A DNA stretch of 64,000 bases from Lascolabacillus massiliensis (lineage in GTDB: Bacteria > Bacteroidota > Bacteroidia > Bacteroidales > Dysgonomonadaceae), in NCBI RefSeq assembly GCF_001282625.1, contig NZ_CTEJ01000001.1, positions 806,001 to 870,000 of the forward strand, written 5' to 3'. The translations under genes were made by a program, and so were the position numbers. Within the stretch, counting starts at the first letter, position 1, and every line of letters starts with the position of its first letter. The notes below the pieces were generated by a model. That model was given only the letters and a program-made list of their open reading frames with translations, did not search any database and was not told the origin of the DNA. Positions 45,045 to 53,362 of the stretch are shown one piece after another.

Positions 45045-47171
45045 ATGAGAAAACTTTTTTTATCGATATCGATATTTTGTTTGACTTTGGCCGCTAATGC
45101 CGATGAAGGAATGTGGCTTCTGAAGGAGTTGAATAGTCAGAGTGTTGCCAGAATGCAGGAGATGGGATTTACATTACCTGTAGATCAGCTCTATCACGAT
45201 ACCAATCCTTCTTTAAAGGATGCAGTTGTTATATTTGGCGGAGGATGTACAGGTGTTGCTGTATCGGAGCAAGGACTTATATTCACAAATCACCATTGCG
45301 GGTTTGGCTCAATTCAGCGTTTGAGTTCAGTTGAGCATGATTATCTCAAAGATGGATTTGTTGCTGCTAATCAGGATGATGAGCTGTATGCCGACAGACT
45401 TACTGTATCTTTTTTAAGATCAATGGAGGAGGTGACTGACAAAATAATACCATATCTTCCATCGGTTTTGAGTGAAATTCAGCGTGAACTAACTATTGAC
45501 TCTTTGTCTAACGAATTGATTAAAGAGTATGAAAATGATCCTTTCACAAGTGCACGTTTTGTACCTTTCTATTCAGGGAACAGATTTTATGTTGTACTAT
45601 ATGATGTGTTCAGAGATGTAAGATTGGTAGCAACTCCTCCACAGTCGGTTGGCAAGTTTGGAGGAGATACCGACAACTGGATGTGGCCTCGTCATACAGG
45701 TGACTTTTCAGTGTTCAGGGTTTATTCTGATGAGAATAATAAACCGGCAAATTATAGTGATACAAATAAACCATATAAACCCAAATATGTAGTACCTGTA
45801 TCACTAAATGGAGTGAAGGAGGGTGATTTTTCTATGACAGTTGGTTACCCTGGCAGCACTCAGCGTTATATGTCCTCCTGGGGTATTCAGCAGCGTGTGG
45901 AATCGGAAAATAAACCACGTGTTGAGGTTAGGGGAGTGAAGCAGGATATCTGGTGGGAAGCAATGACTCAAAACGATACTATAAGAATTAAGTATGCTAA
46001 CAAATATGCAGGCAGCTCAAACTACTGGAAGAATTCTATGGGTATGAATGAGGCAATAGCCAACCTTGGAGTGATAGAGAAGAAAAAATTACTGGAGAAC
46101 AGATTACAGGAATGGATAAATAGTAATCCTGTGAATAAAGAGAAATACGGAAATACACTTGATATATTAAATGAAGCGTATTCAAATTCTGGTGATTTAG
46201 CTAAATATACTACTTACTACCTTGAAACATTCAATAATGGAATTGAATTGATCAGATTTGCCAATACTATTTTGCAATTTGACGCAGAAGGTACAGAACA
46301 GGATAAACAGGATTTTATTAACGAGAGATTGGTAGAGTCATATAAAAATTATGAACCAAAACTAGATAGAAAAGTTTTACCGGCATTGATGAAGCTTTAT
46401 GCTGACAGAGTTCCGAAAGAATATCAGCCTGATATTTATCAAAAGATTGATTCTCTTTTTGAAGGTGATTATGAGAGATATGCCGACTGGCTGTTTGATA
46501 ACACTCAGTTTACTTCTTTGGAAGAGCTACTGGTTTTATTGCAGACTGCAGACACACAGGTGTTGAGTAAAGATCCTGCGATGGAGCTCGCACTATCTGC
46601 TGCAGATATGGGTTATGAATTATCAAGTAAGATGATCTCTTTTTATGAGAATGTACTGAGAGGTGAGCGTGAATTTATGGCAGCATTAATTGAAATGGAT
46701 TCTGACAAAGCATTTTATCCGGATGCTAATTTTACACAGCGTTTGAGTTACGGCTCTGTTGCGGGCTATCAGCCTCGTGATGCTGTTTGGTATAATTATT
46801 ACTCAACCACACAGGGTATATTGGAAAAACAGAAACCAGGAGACCCTGAGTTTAATGTTCAGGATTATATTCTTAAAGCTATCCTTTCTGGGGATTTTGG
46901 CAGATACTCAGATGAAAATGGTGAATTGAGAGTAAACTTCTTGTCTACAAATGATATTACCGGTGGAAATTCTGGAAGCCCTGTTATTAATGGAAAAGGA
47001 GAACTCATTGGTCTGGCTTTTGATGGAAACTGGGAGTCTCTTAGTGGAGATATATTATTCGAGCCTGAAATGCAACGTATGATCAGTGTTGATATATTAT
47101 ATGTTTTATATATGCTGGATAAAGTTATGGAAGCACCACATATAGTTAATGAATTGAATCTGGTAGATTAA
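45045..47171 (+). CDS. S46-family dipeptidyl-peptidase, DPP7 type
   Basis: The 708-residue periplasmic serine peptidase removes dipeptides from oligopeptides. It has a signal peptide (about 1-19, LTLAANADEG). The trypsin-like triad is His in FTNHHCGFGSIQ, Asp in GGDTDNWMWPRHTGDF, and Ser643 in GGNSGSPV. Residue 661 in LAFDGNWES is Gly, as in DPP7 of Porphyromonas gingivalis; the Asp/Glu-specific DPP11 has Arg there. A hydrophobic P1 preference is therefore expected. It fits an asaccharolytic, peptide-fermenting lifestyle, together with DPP III and the C69 peptidase in this window. Confidence 0.94.
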   Translation: MRKLFLSISIFCLTLAANADEGMWLLKELNSQSVARMQEMGFTLPVDQLYHDTNPSLKDAVVIFGGGCTGVAVSEQGLIFTNHHCGFGSIQRLSSVEHDYLKDGFVAANQDDELYADRLTVSFLRSMEEVTDKIIPYLPSVLSEIQRELTIDSLSNELIKEYENDPFTSARFVPFYSGNRFYVVLYDVFRDVRLVATPPQSVGKFGGDTDNWMWPRHTGDFSVFRVYSDENNKPANYSDTNKPYKPKYVVPVSLNGVKEGDFSMTVGYPGSTQRYMSSWGIQQRVESENKPRVEVRGVKQDIWWEAMTQNDTIRIKYANKYAGSSNYWKNSMGMNEAIANLGVIEKKKLLENRLQEWINSNPVNKEKYGNTLDILNEAYSNSGDLAKYTTYYLETFNNGIELIRFANTILQFDAEGTEQDKQDFINERLVESYKNYEPKLDRKVLPALMKLYADRVPKEYQPDIYQKIDSLFEGDYERYADWLFDNTQFTSLEELLVLLQTADTQVLSKDPAMELALSAADMGYELSSKMISFYENVLRGEREFMAALIEMDSDKAFYPDANFTQRLSYGSVAGYQPRDAVWYNYYSTTQGILEKQKPGDPEFNVQDYILKAILSGDFGRYSDENGELRVNFLSTNDITGGNSGSPVINGKGELIGLAFDGNWESLSGDILFEPEMQRMISVDILYVLYMLDKVMEAPHIVNELNLVD

Positions 47172-47202
47172 TAGATCGCATTGAATCAATAAAATAACAG
47201 AA

Positions 47203-47238
47203 AACCCCTCATTTGCAAGTTAATGCTTTTGAGGGGTT
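47203..47238. terminator. Hairpin between the S46 peptidase and mgsA
   Basis: AACCCCTCA (47203-47211) and TGAGGGGTT (47230-47238) form a nine-base-pair stem. The minus-strand side continues TTTT, so it may mainly end the mgsA transcript; the plus side has a weaker T tail. Confidence 0.65.
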
Positions 47239-47271
47239 ATTAAATTAATGTTTAATATAAAATATCAATGA

Positions 47272-47730
47272 CTAAAAAAGATATTCATCCCTATTGAACT
47301 TTTCATACCTCGGGGGAGATGGTACATAATTTTCATCATCCCACAGAGAACTTGTTATCATAAGGTCTGCACTAAACCTGTTACATGCGATAGGTACATT
47401 ATGCACCCTACACTGTCTGAGCAGCATCATAATGTCTGCTTCATGAGGTTGTGCGTTGAGATCATCTATAAGAAATACTGCAAGGTCAATTTCTTTTCGA
47501 ACAACTTTAGCTGCTATTTCGGCATCACCTCCCATAGGACCAGAATTCATTATTGTGAACTCAGGGTTAACACCCTCATTTTTTAACGCATCTCTTACCA
47601 GTGTTCCTGTTGTTCCAGTACAAACAAGATGGTGATTAGACAGGAAATCAGAGTTATATATAACCCAGTCTACCATATCTGCTTTTCGATGATCATGTGC
47701 TACCAGTGCAATTGTAAGTTTTCGTTTCAT
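47272..47730 (-). CDS. mgsA: Methylglyoxal synthase
   Basis: MgsA turns dihydroxyacetone phosphate into methylglyoxal and phosphate, bypassing lower glycolysis when phosphate is short. It is 152 residues with IALVAHDHRKADMVDW at the start, TGTTGTLV (phosphate site), and MNSGPMGGDAEIA. The catalytic Asp/His region is FLIDDLNAQPHEADI. Its start overlaps the pgm stop by 4 bases, so the two are translated together. Confidence 0.95.
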   Translation of the reverse strand: MKRKLTIALVAHDHRKADMVDWVIYNSDFLSNHHLVCTGTTGTLVRDALKNEGVNPEFTIMNSGPMGGDAEIAAKVVRKEIDLAVFLIDDLNAQPHEADIMMLLRQCRVHNVPIACNRFSADLMITSSLWDDENYVPSPPRYEKFNRDEYLF

Positions 47731-49475
47731 ATACCTAATTCTTCACGTATTTCATTTATTTTTTCATCTGCTTTTCTTTCAGCCTGTTCTAATTCTTCTC
47801 TTGTTTTAGCGTAGCCTTTTACTTCAATATAAAATTTTATTTTTGGTTCAGTTCCTGAAGGACGAATAGACATTTTTGTATTGTCTTCAGTGAAGTACTG
47901 TATTACATTAGAAGTTGTAGGCATTTCGAGAGCTATCTGTTCATCGCGTACAAAATCTACCGCTTCAAGTTTTCCAAAATCCTTTATTAGTGTAACAGGA
48001 GATCCTCCAAGAGAGGTGAGTGGTTTTGCTCTGAAGTTTTTCATCATAGCTTCTATTTCTTCAGCACCCTCTTTTCCCTTCTTAACGAGAGATATTCCTA
48101 CCTCTTTTGAATAACCATATTCAAGATAAATATCCTGAAGCAGTTCATATACAGATTTTCCGTTATCTCTTGCCCATGCTGCTATCTCTGCAAATAGTGT
48201 ACAGGCGGATACAGCATCCTTGTCTCTGACAAAATCACCTGCAAGAAAACCGTAACTCTCTTCACCTCCACCGATATATTTCTTTATTCCTTCGTTTTTG
48301 CGGATTATATCAGCTATCCATTTGAAACCAGTGTAACTGTCATAAATCTCAATACCTTTGCTTTGGGCAATTACTTTGGCAAGTTCAGTAGATACAATAG
48401 TTTTTACAATAAACTCTTTACCTGTGAGAAGTCCCAGCTCTTCACGCCGGGTCATCAGATAGTAAAGACATAATAGAAGTGTCTGATTACCATTAACAAG
48501 AATAAATTCACCCTTATCATCACGTATTGCAGTTCCTATGCGATCACTATCAGGGTCGGTGGCCATAACCAGGTCGGCATCAGTCTCCCTTGCTTTTTTT
48601 ATTGCAAGGTCAAGAGCAGCAGGCTCTTCCGGGTTAGGAGAAACTACAGTGGGGAAATCACCACTTATGACATCCTGTTCGGGTACATGAATTATATTTG
48701 TAAAACCAACCGCTTTCAGTGCATCTGGAACTAATGTACCACCTGTACCATGAATAGGTGTATATACAATTTTAATATCGCTGTTTCTTTGAATTGATTC
48801 CGGTGATAGTACAAGTTTCTTTACCTCTTCAATGAACGCGTTGTCCATATCCTTACCAATAATTTCGATGAGTTTCTTATCACCTTTGAATTTTATCTCA
48901 CTATTGGATTTAATGCGATTTACTTCAGCAATGATGTTTCTGTCATGAGGAGCCAATACTTGTGCACCATCATTCCAGTAAGCTTTATAACCATTATATT
49001 CTTTAGGGTTATGAGAGGCGGTTACCATTATTCCGCTCTGGCATCCCAGTTTACGGATTGCATAAGAGATTAAAGGAGTGGGGCGCAGGTTTTCAAACAG
49101 ATAAACCTTTATGCCATTTGCGCTGAAGATATCTGCTGCTACTTCGGCAAATTTGCGACTATTATTGCGGCAGTCATGTCCAATTACAACTTTAATTTGA
49201 TCATGGTTTGCAAACTCTTTTTTAAGATAGTTTGAAAGTCCCTGTGTTGCAGTACCGACAGTGTAAATATTCATTCTGTTGCTACCGGCACCCATAATAC
49301 CTCGTAGTCCACCAGTTCCAAACTCCAGATCTTTATAAAATGCATCGATAAGAGGGCTCTTGTCTTCATTGTCAAGCAATTGCTGAATTTCCTTTTTTGT
49401 ATCAGCATCATAATCACCCTCCAGCCATGAATTAGCTTTATCCGTTACTAGTGATATTAAAGTCTCATTTTTCAT
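47727..49475 (-). CDS. Phosphoglucomutase/phosphomannomutase family protein
   Basis: The 582-residue alpha-D-phosphohexomutase (PGM2-like length) has the phosphoserine loop GIMVTASHNPKEYNGYK, the metal loop ATDPDSDRIGTA, and the sugar loop GGGEESYGFL. The C-terminal phosphate-binding loop is RPSGTEPKIKFY. It interconverts hexose 1- and 6-phosphates (glucose most likely; ribose or mannose possible). It is coupled to mgsA, linking hexose phosphate supply and the methylglyoxal bypass. Confidence 0.93.
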   Translation of the reverse strand: MKNETLISLVTDKANSWLEGDYDADTKKEIQQLLDNEDKSPLIDAFYKDLEFGTGGLRGIMGAGSNRMNIYTVGTATQGLSNYLKKEFANHDQIKVVIGHDCRNNSRKFAEVAADIFSANGIKVYLFENLRPTPLISYAIRKLGCQSGIMVTASHNPKEYNGYKAYWNDGAQVLAPHDRNIIAEVNRIKSNSEIKFKGDKKLIEIIGKDMDNAFIEEVKKLVLSPESIQRNSDIKIVYTPIHGTGGTLVPDALKAVGFTNIIHVPEQDVISGDFPTVVSPNPEEPAALDLAIKKARETDADLVMATDPDSDRIGTAIRDDKGEFILVNGNQTLLLCLYYLMTRREELGLLTGKEFIVKTIVSTELAKVIAQSKGIEIYDSYTGFKWIADIIRKNEGIKKYIGGGEESYGFLAGDFVRDKDAVSACTLFAEIAAWARDNGKSVYELLQDIYLEYGYSKEVGISLVKKGKEGAEEIEAMMKNFRAKPLTSLGGSPVTLIKDFGKLEAVDFVRDEQIALEMPTTSNVIQYFTEDNTKMSIRPSGTEPKIKFYIEVKGYAKTREELEQAERKADEKINEIREELGI

Positions 49476-49501
49476 ATAAAAAATGTATTATGTTTATCTT
49501 T

Positions 49502-51142
49502 TTATTCTACAGGTTGAACTTTGTATTTATCACCTGTTTGATCGATTATTTTTTGGTAGTATTCGTTAGAGTAGCCTGGACGTAAAGGATTAGCAGGTTG
49601 GCCATATGGATTTCGTTTAAATTTACCATTTTCCTCCTGTTTAATTACGCCATCAATATATTTAACCATTAGAAATTCACCAAGTTTTTTCCATTCTGCT
49701 ACACCTTCAGTTACGAGATTATTGGTGTAACTGGTGAGGTATTTTACAGCATCCTGATTTGATTGTTCAAGTACACTTAATGCTTTTTCTTCAATTTGAG
49801 GTTGTGAAGCATGGAATCTATTTTCTAAAGCTGATTGCACCTTTTTCATATCTTCGCTCATATCACTATATCGGGTATAGACTAAGTTTGAAACCCAGTT
49901 GTGAATCCAGAAAGCGGATGTCCATGAGAAGGTAAGCAAATCACCATTACCAATCTTCATTTCATGAGGTACTTCGTTGTGACCGCAATAAAATGGGTAA
50001 TATACAGTTTGAGCCGCATCATCTATACCAAACCAAAGTATACCACCAATTTCATTAGGCAACCATGAACGCATTTGAGCTACAAATGAAAATGCAGTCT
50101 GCTGTGTAGCAATTGGTCTTTCATTACAATATTCAACAGAGTCTACCTGATATGTAAGTGGAGACCATCGATAGGGTGAGTTGAAAGGTCCCGCACCAAC
50201 GTCAAAGCGCCAGTCTAATTCAGTTCCTTCATAATGATCGCGCATCAGATTCTGAATGTCTTGTACACTTAGTTTTCTATCAGGTTTTATATATAAAGGC
50301 ATTGGATCTGTAGTTAATCCCTGTGCATAGGTAACATATTTACCCATATCTTTATTGACATTGTTGAAGAACGACCAAACTCGTGCCTCGCAAAATCTTA
50401 ATGCTCCGAAATCAAGTGGTGCATACGCTTTTGCAAAACTGAACTCGCTGTCTTTTCCTGTAAAATACCCTTTTTCGCGTGCAAAAGTAATTACATCAGG
50501 CGAATAGATACAATTTTCAGGGTCATTCAATGGAAATTGCTGGATTCGTGCCTGATTAGCATGAGCAGTTACACAATCATCGGGAATTCTGACTGCAACC
50601 CATACTGCACCTTTGTTTCCCGGACCTTTTCCAATCATCTCCATAACCCATATTTCATTTGGGTCTGCAATAGAAAAAGACTCTCCTGAACTATAATATC
50701 CATATTCGCTTACAAGGCTGGTCATAATCTTTATTGCTTCTCTGGCATTTTTTGCACGCTGAAGCGTAATGTAAATCAGACTGCCATAGTCTATGATTCC
50801 GGTTGAATCAGTAAGTTCACTTCTTCCTCCAAAAGTAGTTTCACCTATTGCCAGCTGATGTTCATTCATGTTACCAATAACATTGTATGTTTTCAGAACC
50901 TGAGGAATTTCACCTAAATACTTACCGCTATCCCATTCATAAACTTTTAGCATTTCACCAGGTTTATACTCTTTTGCAGGCCAGTGATATAACTCTCCAT
51001 AGAGCCCATATGAGTCGGCCGCATAGGATATAATTGTTGAACCATCTGTGGATGCTTTCTTTCCTACCAATAAATTAGTACATGGAAATGTTAAGGATGT
51101 GGTAAACAAAACCAGAAGAATAATCAAAGAAACTTTTCTCAT
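49502..51142 (-). CDS. C69-family dipeptidase, exported
   Basis: The 546-residue protein is an N-terminal-nucleophile hydrolase. The signal peptide ends just before Cys in TFPCTNLLVGKKAS, so after cleavage Cys becomes the catalytic N-terminus, as in PepD-like enzymes. The family blocks GSTIISYAADS, NEHQLAIGETTFGG and NEIWVMEMIGKGPGNKGAVWVA (split in the text here) are present. It should cut dipeptides or remove N-terminal residues in the periplasm. It is monocistronic, with a divergent gene upstream. Confidence 0.9.
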   Translation of the reverse strand: MRKVSLIILLVLFTTSLTFPCTNLLVGKKASTDGSTIISYAADSYGLYGELYHWPAKEYKPGEMLKVYEWDSGKYLGEIPQVLKTYNVIGNMNEHQLAIGETTFGGRSELTDSTGIIDYGSLIYITLQRAKNAREAIKIMTSLVSEYGYYSSGESFSIADPNEIWVMEMIGKGPGNKGAVWVAVRIPDDCVTAHANQARIQQFPLNDPENCIYSPDVITFAREKGYFTGKDSEFSFAKAYAPLDFGALRFCEARVWSFFNNVNKDMGKYVTYAQGLTTDPMPLYIKPDRKLSVQDIQNLMRDHYEGTELDWRFDVGAGPFNSPYRWSPLTYQVDSVEYCNERPIATQQTAFSFVAQMRSWLPNEIGGILWFGIDDAAQTVYYPFYCGHNEVPHEMKIGNGDLLTFSWTSAFWIHNWVSNLVYTRYSDMSEDMKKVQSALENRFHASQPQIEEKALSVLEQSNQDAVKYLTSYTNNLVTEGVAEWKKLGEFLMVKYIDGVIKQEENGKFKRNPYGQPANPLRPGYSNEYYQKIIDQTGDKYKVQPVE

Positions 51143-51335
51143 GCTGAATTTAAATATATATTAAACTTGTTTTGTAGCTAAAATTATTAACTAGCCTGTA
51201 AAGATACTTTTTATTGTGCAAACAGCCTAAACTGCACAAGTGATATTTTAGATAATTATCACACATTGATTAGCAAAAGTAGAAAAAAAAATCTATTTTT
51301 GTTTTATAAATCAAACCTTCAGTGAACAAGTCTGA

Positions 51336-51647
51336 ATGAAAGATAATATTAAAAAATTTGGGACTAAAAGAGTGGCAGGATTAACTGTAACTCAAATTAT
51401 CATTCTTTTGGTACTTATTCTTATGCTCTTCTTTTTTAGTGATAGTAGTATACTAAAAAGATTAAGGAATGAATCTCAAATAAAAGACCTTGAAGCACAG
51501 ATTGAATTTTATCAGAACCAGTCAAAGTCAGACAAAGAGAAATTAGATGAATTACAATCAAACACAGATGACCTTGAAAAGTTTGCTCGTGAGAATTATT
51601 TCATGAAAAAAGAAAACGAAGAAATTTTTATTATTGATCATAAATAA
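51336..51647 (+). CDS. Septum formation initiator family protein (DivIC/FtsB-like)
   Basis: The 103-residue bitopic membrane protein has one segment (about 20-37, VTQIIILLVLILMLFFF). A coiled coil follows (about 45-85, RNESQIKDLEAQIEFYQNQ), then the FtsB/DivIC end motif LEKFARENYFMKKENEEIFII. It would sit in the divisome and stabilise FtsL/FtsQ-type partners. The next gene is a small membrane protein 61 bases downstream. Confidence 0.9.
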   Translation: MKDNIKKFGTKRVAGLTVTQIIILLVLILMLFFFSDSSILKRLRNESQIKDLEAQIEFYQNQSKSDKEKLDELQSNTDDLEKFARENYFMKKENEEIFIIDHK

Positions 51648-51708
51648 AATAGTAGCTTTTGCATTTGATCATTGAAGATTTGAAAATATGAATCAGCTAT
51701 AAATAATT

Positions 51709-52041
51709 ATGAAAAGTATTTTATTTAAAATATCAGGGATATTAATCCTTTTATCTGCATTACTATTTATGTTTTACCCTTTAGCGGCTTCATGGGTTAT
51801 GGCATTTTCTGTTGCACTGTTTTCAGTAATTACAGTTACCAGTCCTTACTCCGGCAAGAGCATAAGAGGAAAAAGACTTTATAACTTCCAGATATTATCA
51901 TGCCTGTTAATGATTGCTGCTACCTATCTGATGTTTAAAAACAGGAATGAATGGGTATTAGTTATGGTGGCAGGCGGAATATTCTTGTTATATTCCTCCT
52001 ATGTATTACCTAAAGAGCTCGAAAAAGAAAAAAAGGGGTAA
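51709..52041 (+). CDS. Small membrane protein, 110 aa, unknown function
   Basis: There are four hydrophobic segments (about 8-24, 26-44, 62-78, 84-100), with a polar loop SPYSGKSIRGKRLYN between the second and third and a basic-acidic tail (KELEKEKKG). I recognise no named domain. It lies between the divIC-like gene and the response regulator (21-base gap) and is probably co-transcribed with both. Confidence 0.8.
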   Translation: MKSILFKISGILILLSALLFMFYPLAASWVMAFSVALFSVITVTSPYSGKSIRGKRLYNFQILSCLLMIAATYLMFKNRNEWVLVMVAGGIFLLYSSYVLPKELEKEKKG

Positions 52042-52062
52042 TTTACATATGTTTAATTAAAG

Positions 52063-53352
52063 ATGAATAAAACAATACTTGTAATTGATGATAATTTAAC
52101 CGTTTGCCTGATGTTGAAATCCTGGTTAGTTAAAAAAGGATTCAATGTTGATACAGCTTCTCATGCCGAAGAAGCTAAAGAGAAGGTAAGGGAGTCCCCA
52201 TATGACATGATCCTTAGTGATATAATGATGCCAGATACAGACGGGTTTGCATTTTTAAAGTGGGTTAAAAAATATGATCCGGATATTCTTGTTATCATGA
52301 TGACAGGTTTTGCAGATATTGATTCAGCAGTTGAAGCAATGAAAAACGGTGCAGTGGATTACATATCAAAACCAATTGATCCGGAGAAATTATTCAATAA
52401 AATTGATGAAGCTTTTTTAAAGCTTGAAATTTCGAATCGAAATAATCCTGTTAAGAATGACTATATAACACCTCCAGATGAAGATTATAAACAACTATTC
52501 AGACAACTAAACAATACAGCAGAAAATAACACACACCTGTTAATATTAGGTGATAGAGGTACAGGGAAGTTTTCAGCAGTAAAATATATATACGAAAAAG
52601 GGATTAATGGATCTAAACCGCTTGTTTGTTTGGATGCGAATGATATTGTTAGCAAAAAGAGTAATAAAAGTCAGATAAAAGAGGGAGAATTAAAACTGAA
52701 GGAGAAGTTTGAAAATGCAAAGGGTGGTCTCTTTTATGTACGAGAAATAGATCAGCTGAATAATTTTTTGCAGGATGATTTATTAAAAATAATTACAAGA
52801 CAGAGCAGAGATGAAGAGTTTACTCAGGTTATTTTGAGTTCTGAGAAAAAGCCTGAAGATCTACAAAAGATACTTACACCTAAACTATACAATCTCATAA
52901 TAGAGGATTGTGTGATATTACCTTCACTTAAAGGAAGAGCGCAACAGATTATCTTTTTTGCTACACATTTCCTCAGATTTGCAAATTTTACATTAAACAA
53001 AGAAATCACAGAAATTGACCCTGTAATTCAGAAGCAACTTGTTGAGTATGATTGGCCCGGTAATATACAAGAGCTTAAAAATATTATTATAAAAGCAGCT
53101 TTGCTAACTGAAGAAAGCGTAATAAAAGCTGATTTAATAGATGACCTTTTTAATTATGAAAAATCGAAAGATGAAAGTCAGAAGCCAATTAAAAGAAGTA
53201 TCCAAAGTCTGAGAAAGGAGTATTACGAGAAAGAGAAAATCTGTCAGGCACTTGAATTGGCAAAAGGAAATAAGACAATGGCTGCTTCTATTCTTAATAT
53301 TGACAGAAAAACATTGTATAATAAAATAAAGCTATATAATGTAAAGGTATAA
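52063..53352 (+). CDS. Response regulator of NtrC architecture with degenerate AAA domain
   Basis: There are 429 residues: a receiver domain (1-118, phosphoacceptor Asp53 in LSDIMMPDTDG, Lys in YISKPID), an AAA-like domain (about 140-370) and a Fis-type helix-turn-helix (about 390-429, NKTMAASILNIDRKTLYNKI). The Walker A motif is kept as GDRGTGK. The Walker B acidic residue is replaced (GGLFYVREID where GGTLFLDEI is usual), and there is no GAFTGA loop between the two. It is therefore unlikely to activate sigma-54, and may act as a conventional DNA-binding regulator. It is followed 10 bases later by its probable cognate hybrid kinase. Confidence 0.9.
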   Translation: MNKTILVIDDNLTVCLMLKSWLVKKGFNVDTASHAEEAKEKVRESPYDMILSDIMMPDTDGFAFLKWVKKYDPDILVIMMTGFADIDSAVEAMKNGAVDYISKPIDPEKLFNKIDEAFLKLEISNRNNPVKNDYITPPDEDYKQLFRQLNNTAENNTHLLILGDRGTGKFSAVKYIYEKGINGSKPLVCLDANDIVSKKSNKSQIKEGELKLKEKFENAKGGLFYVREIDQLNNFLQDDLLKIITRQSRDEEFTQVILSSEKKPEDLQKILTPKLYNLIIEDCVILPSLKGRAQQIIFFATHFLRFANFTLNKEITEIDPVIQKQLVEYDWPGNIQELKNIIIKAALLTEESVIKADLIDDLFNYEKSKDESQKPIKRSIQSLRKEYYEKEKICQALELAKGNKTMAASILNIDRKTLYNKIKLYNVKV

Positions 53353-53362
53353 TCCTTATGTA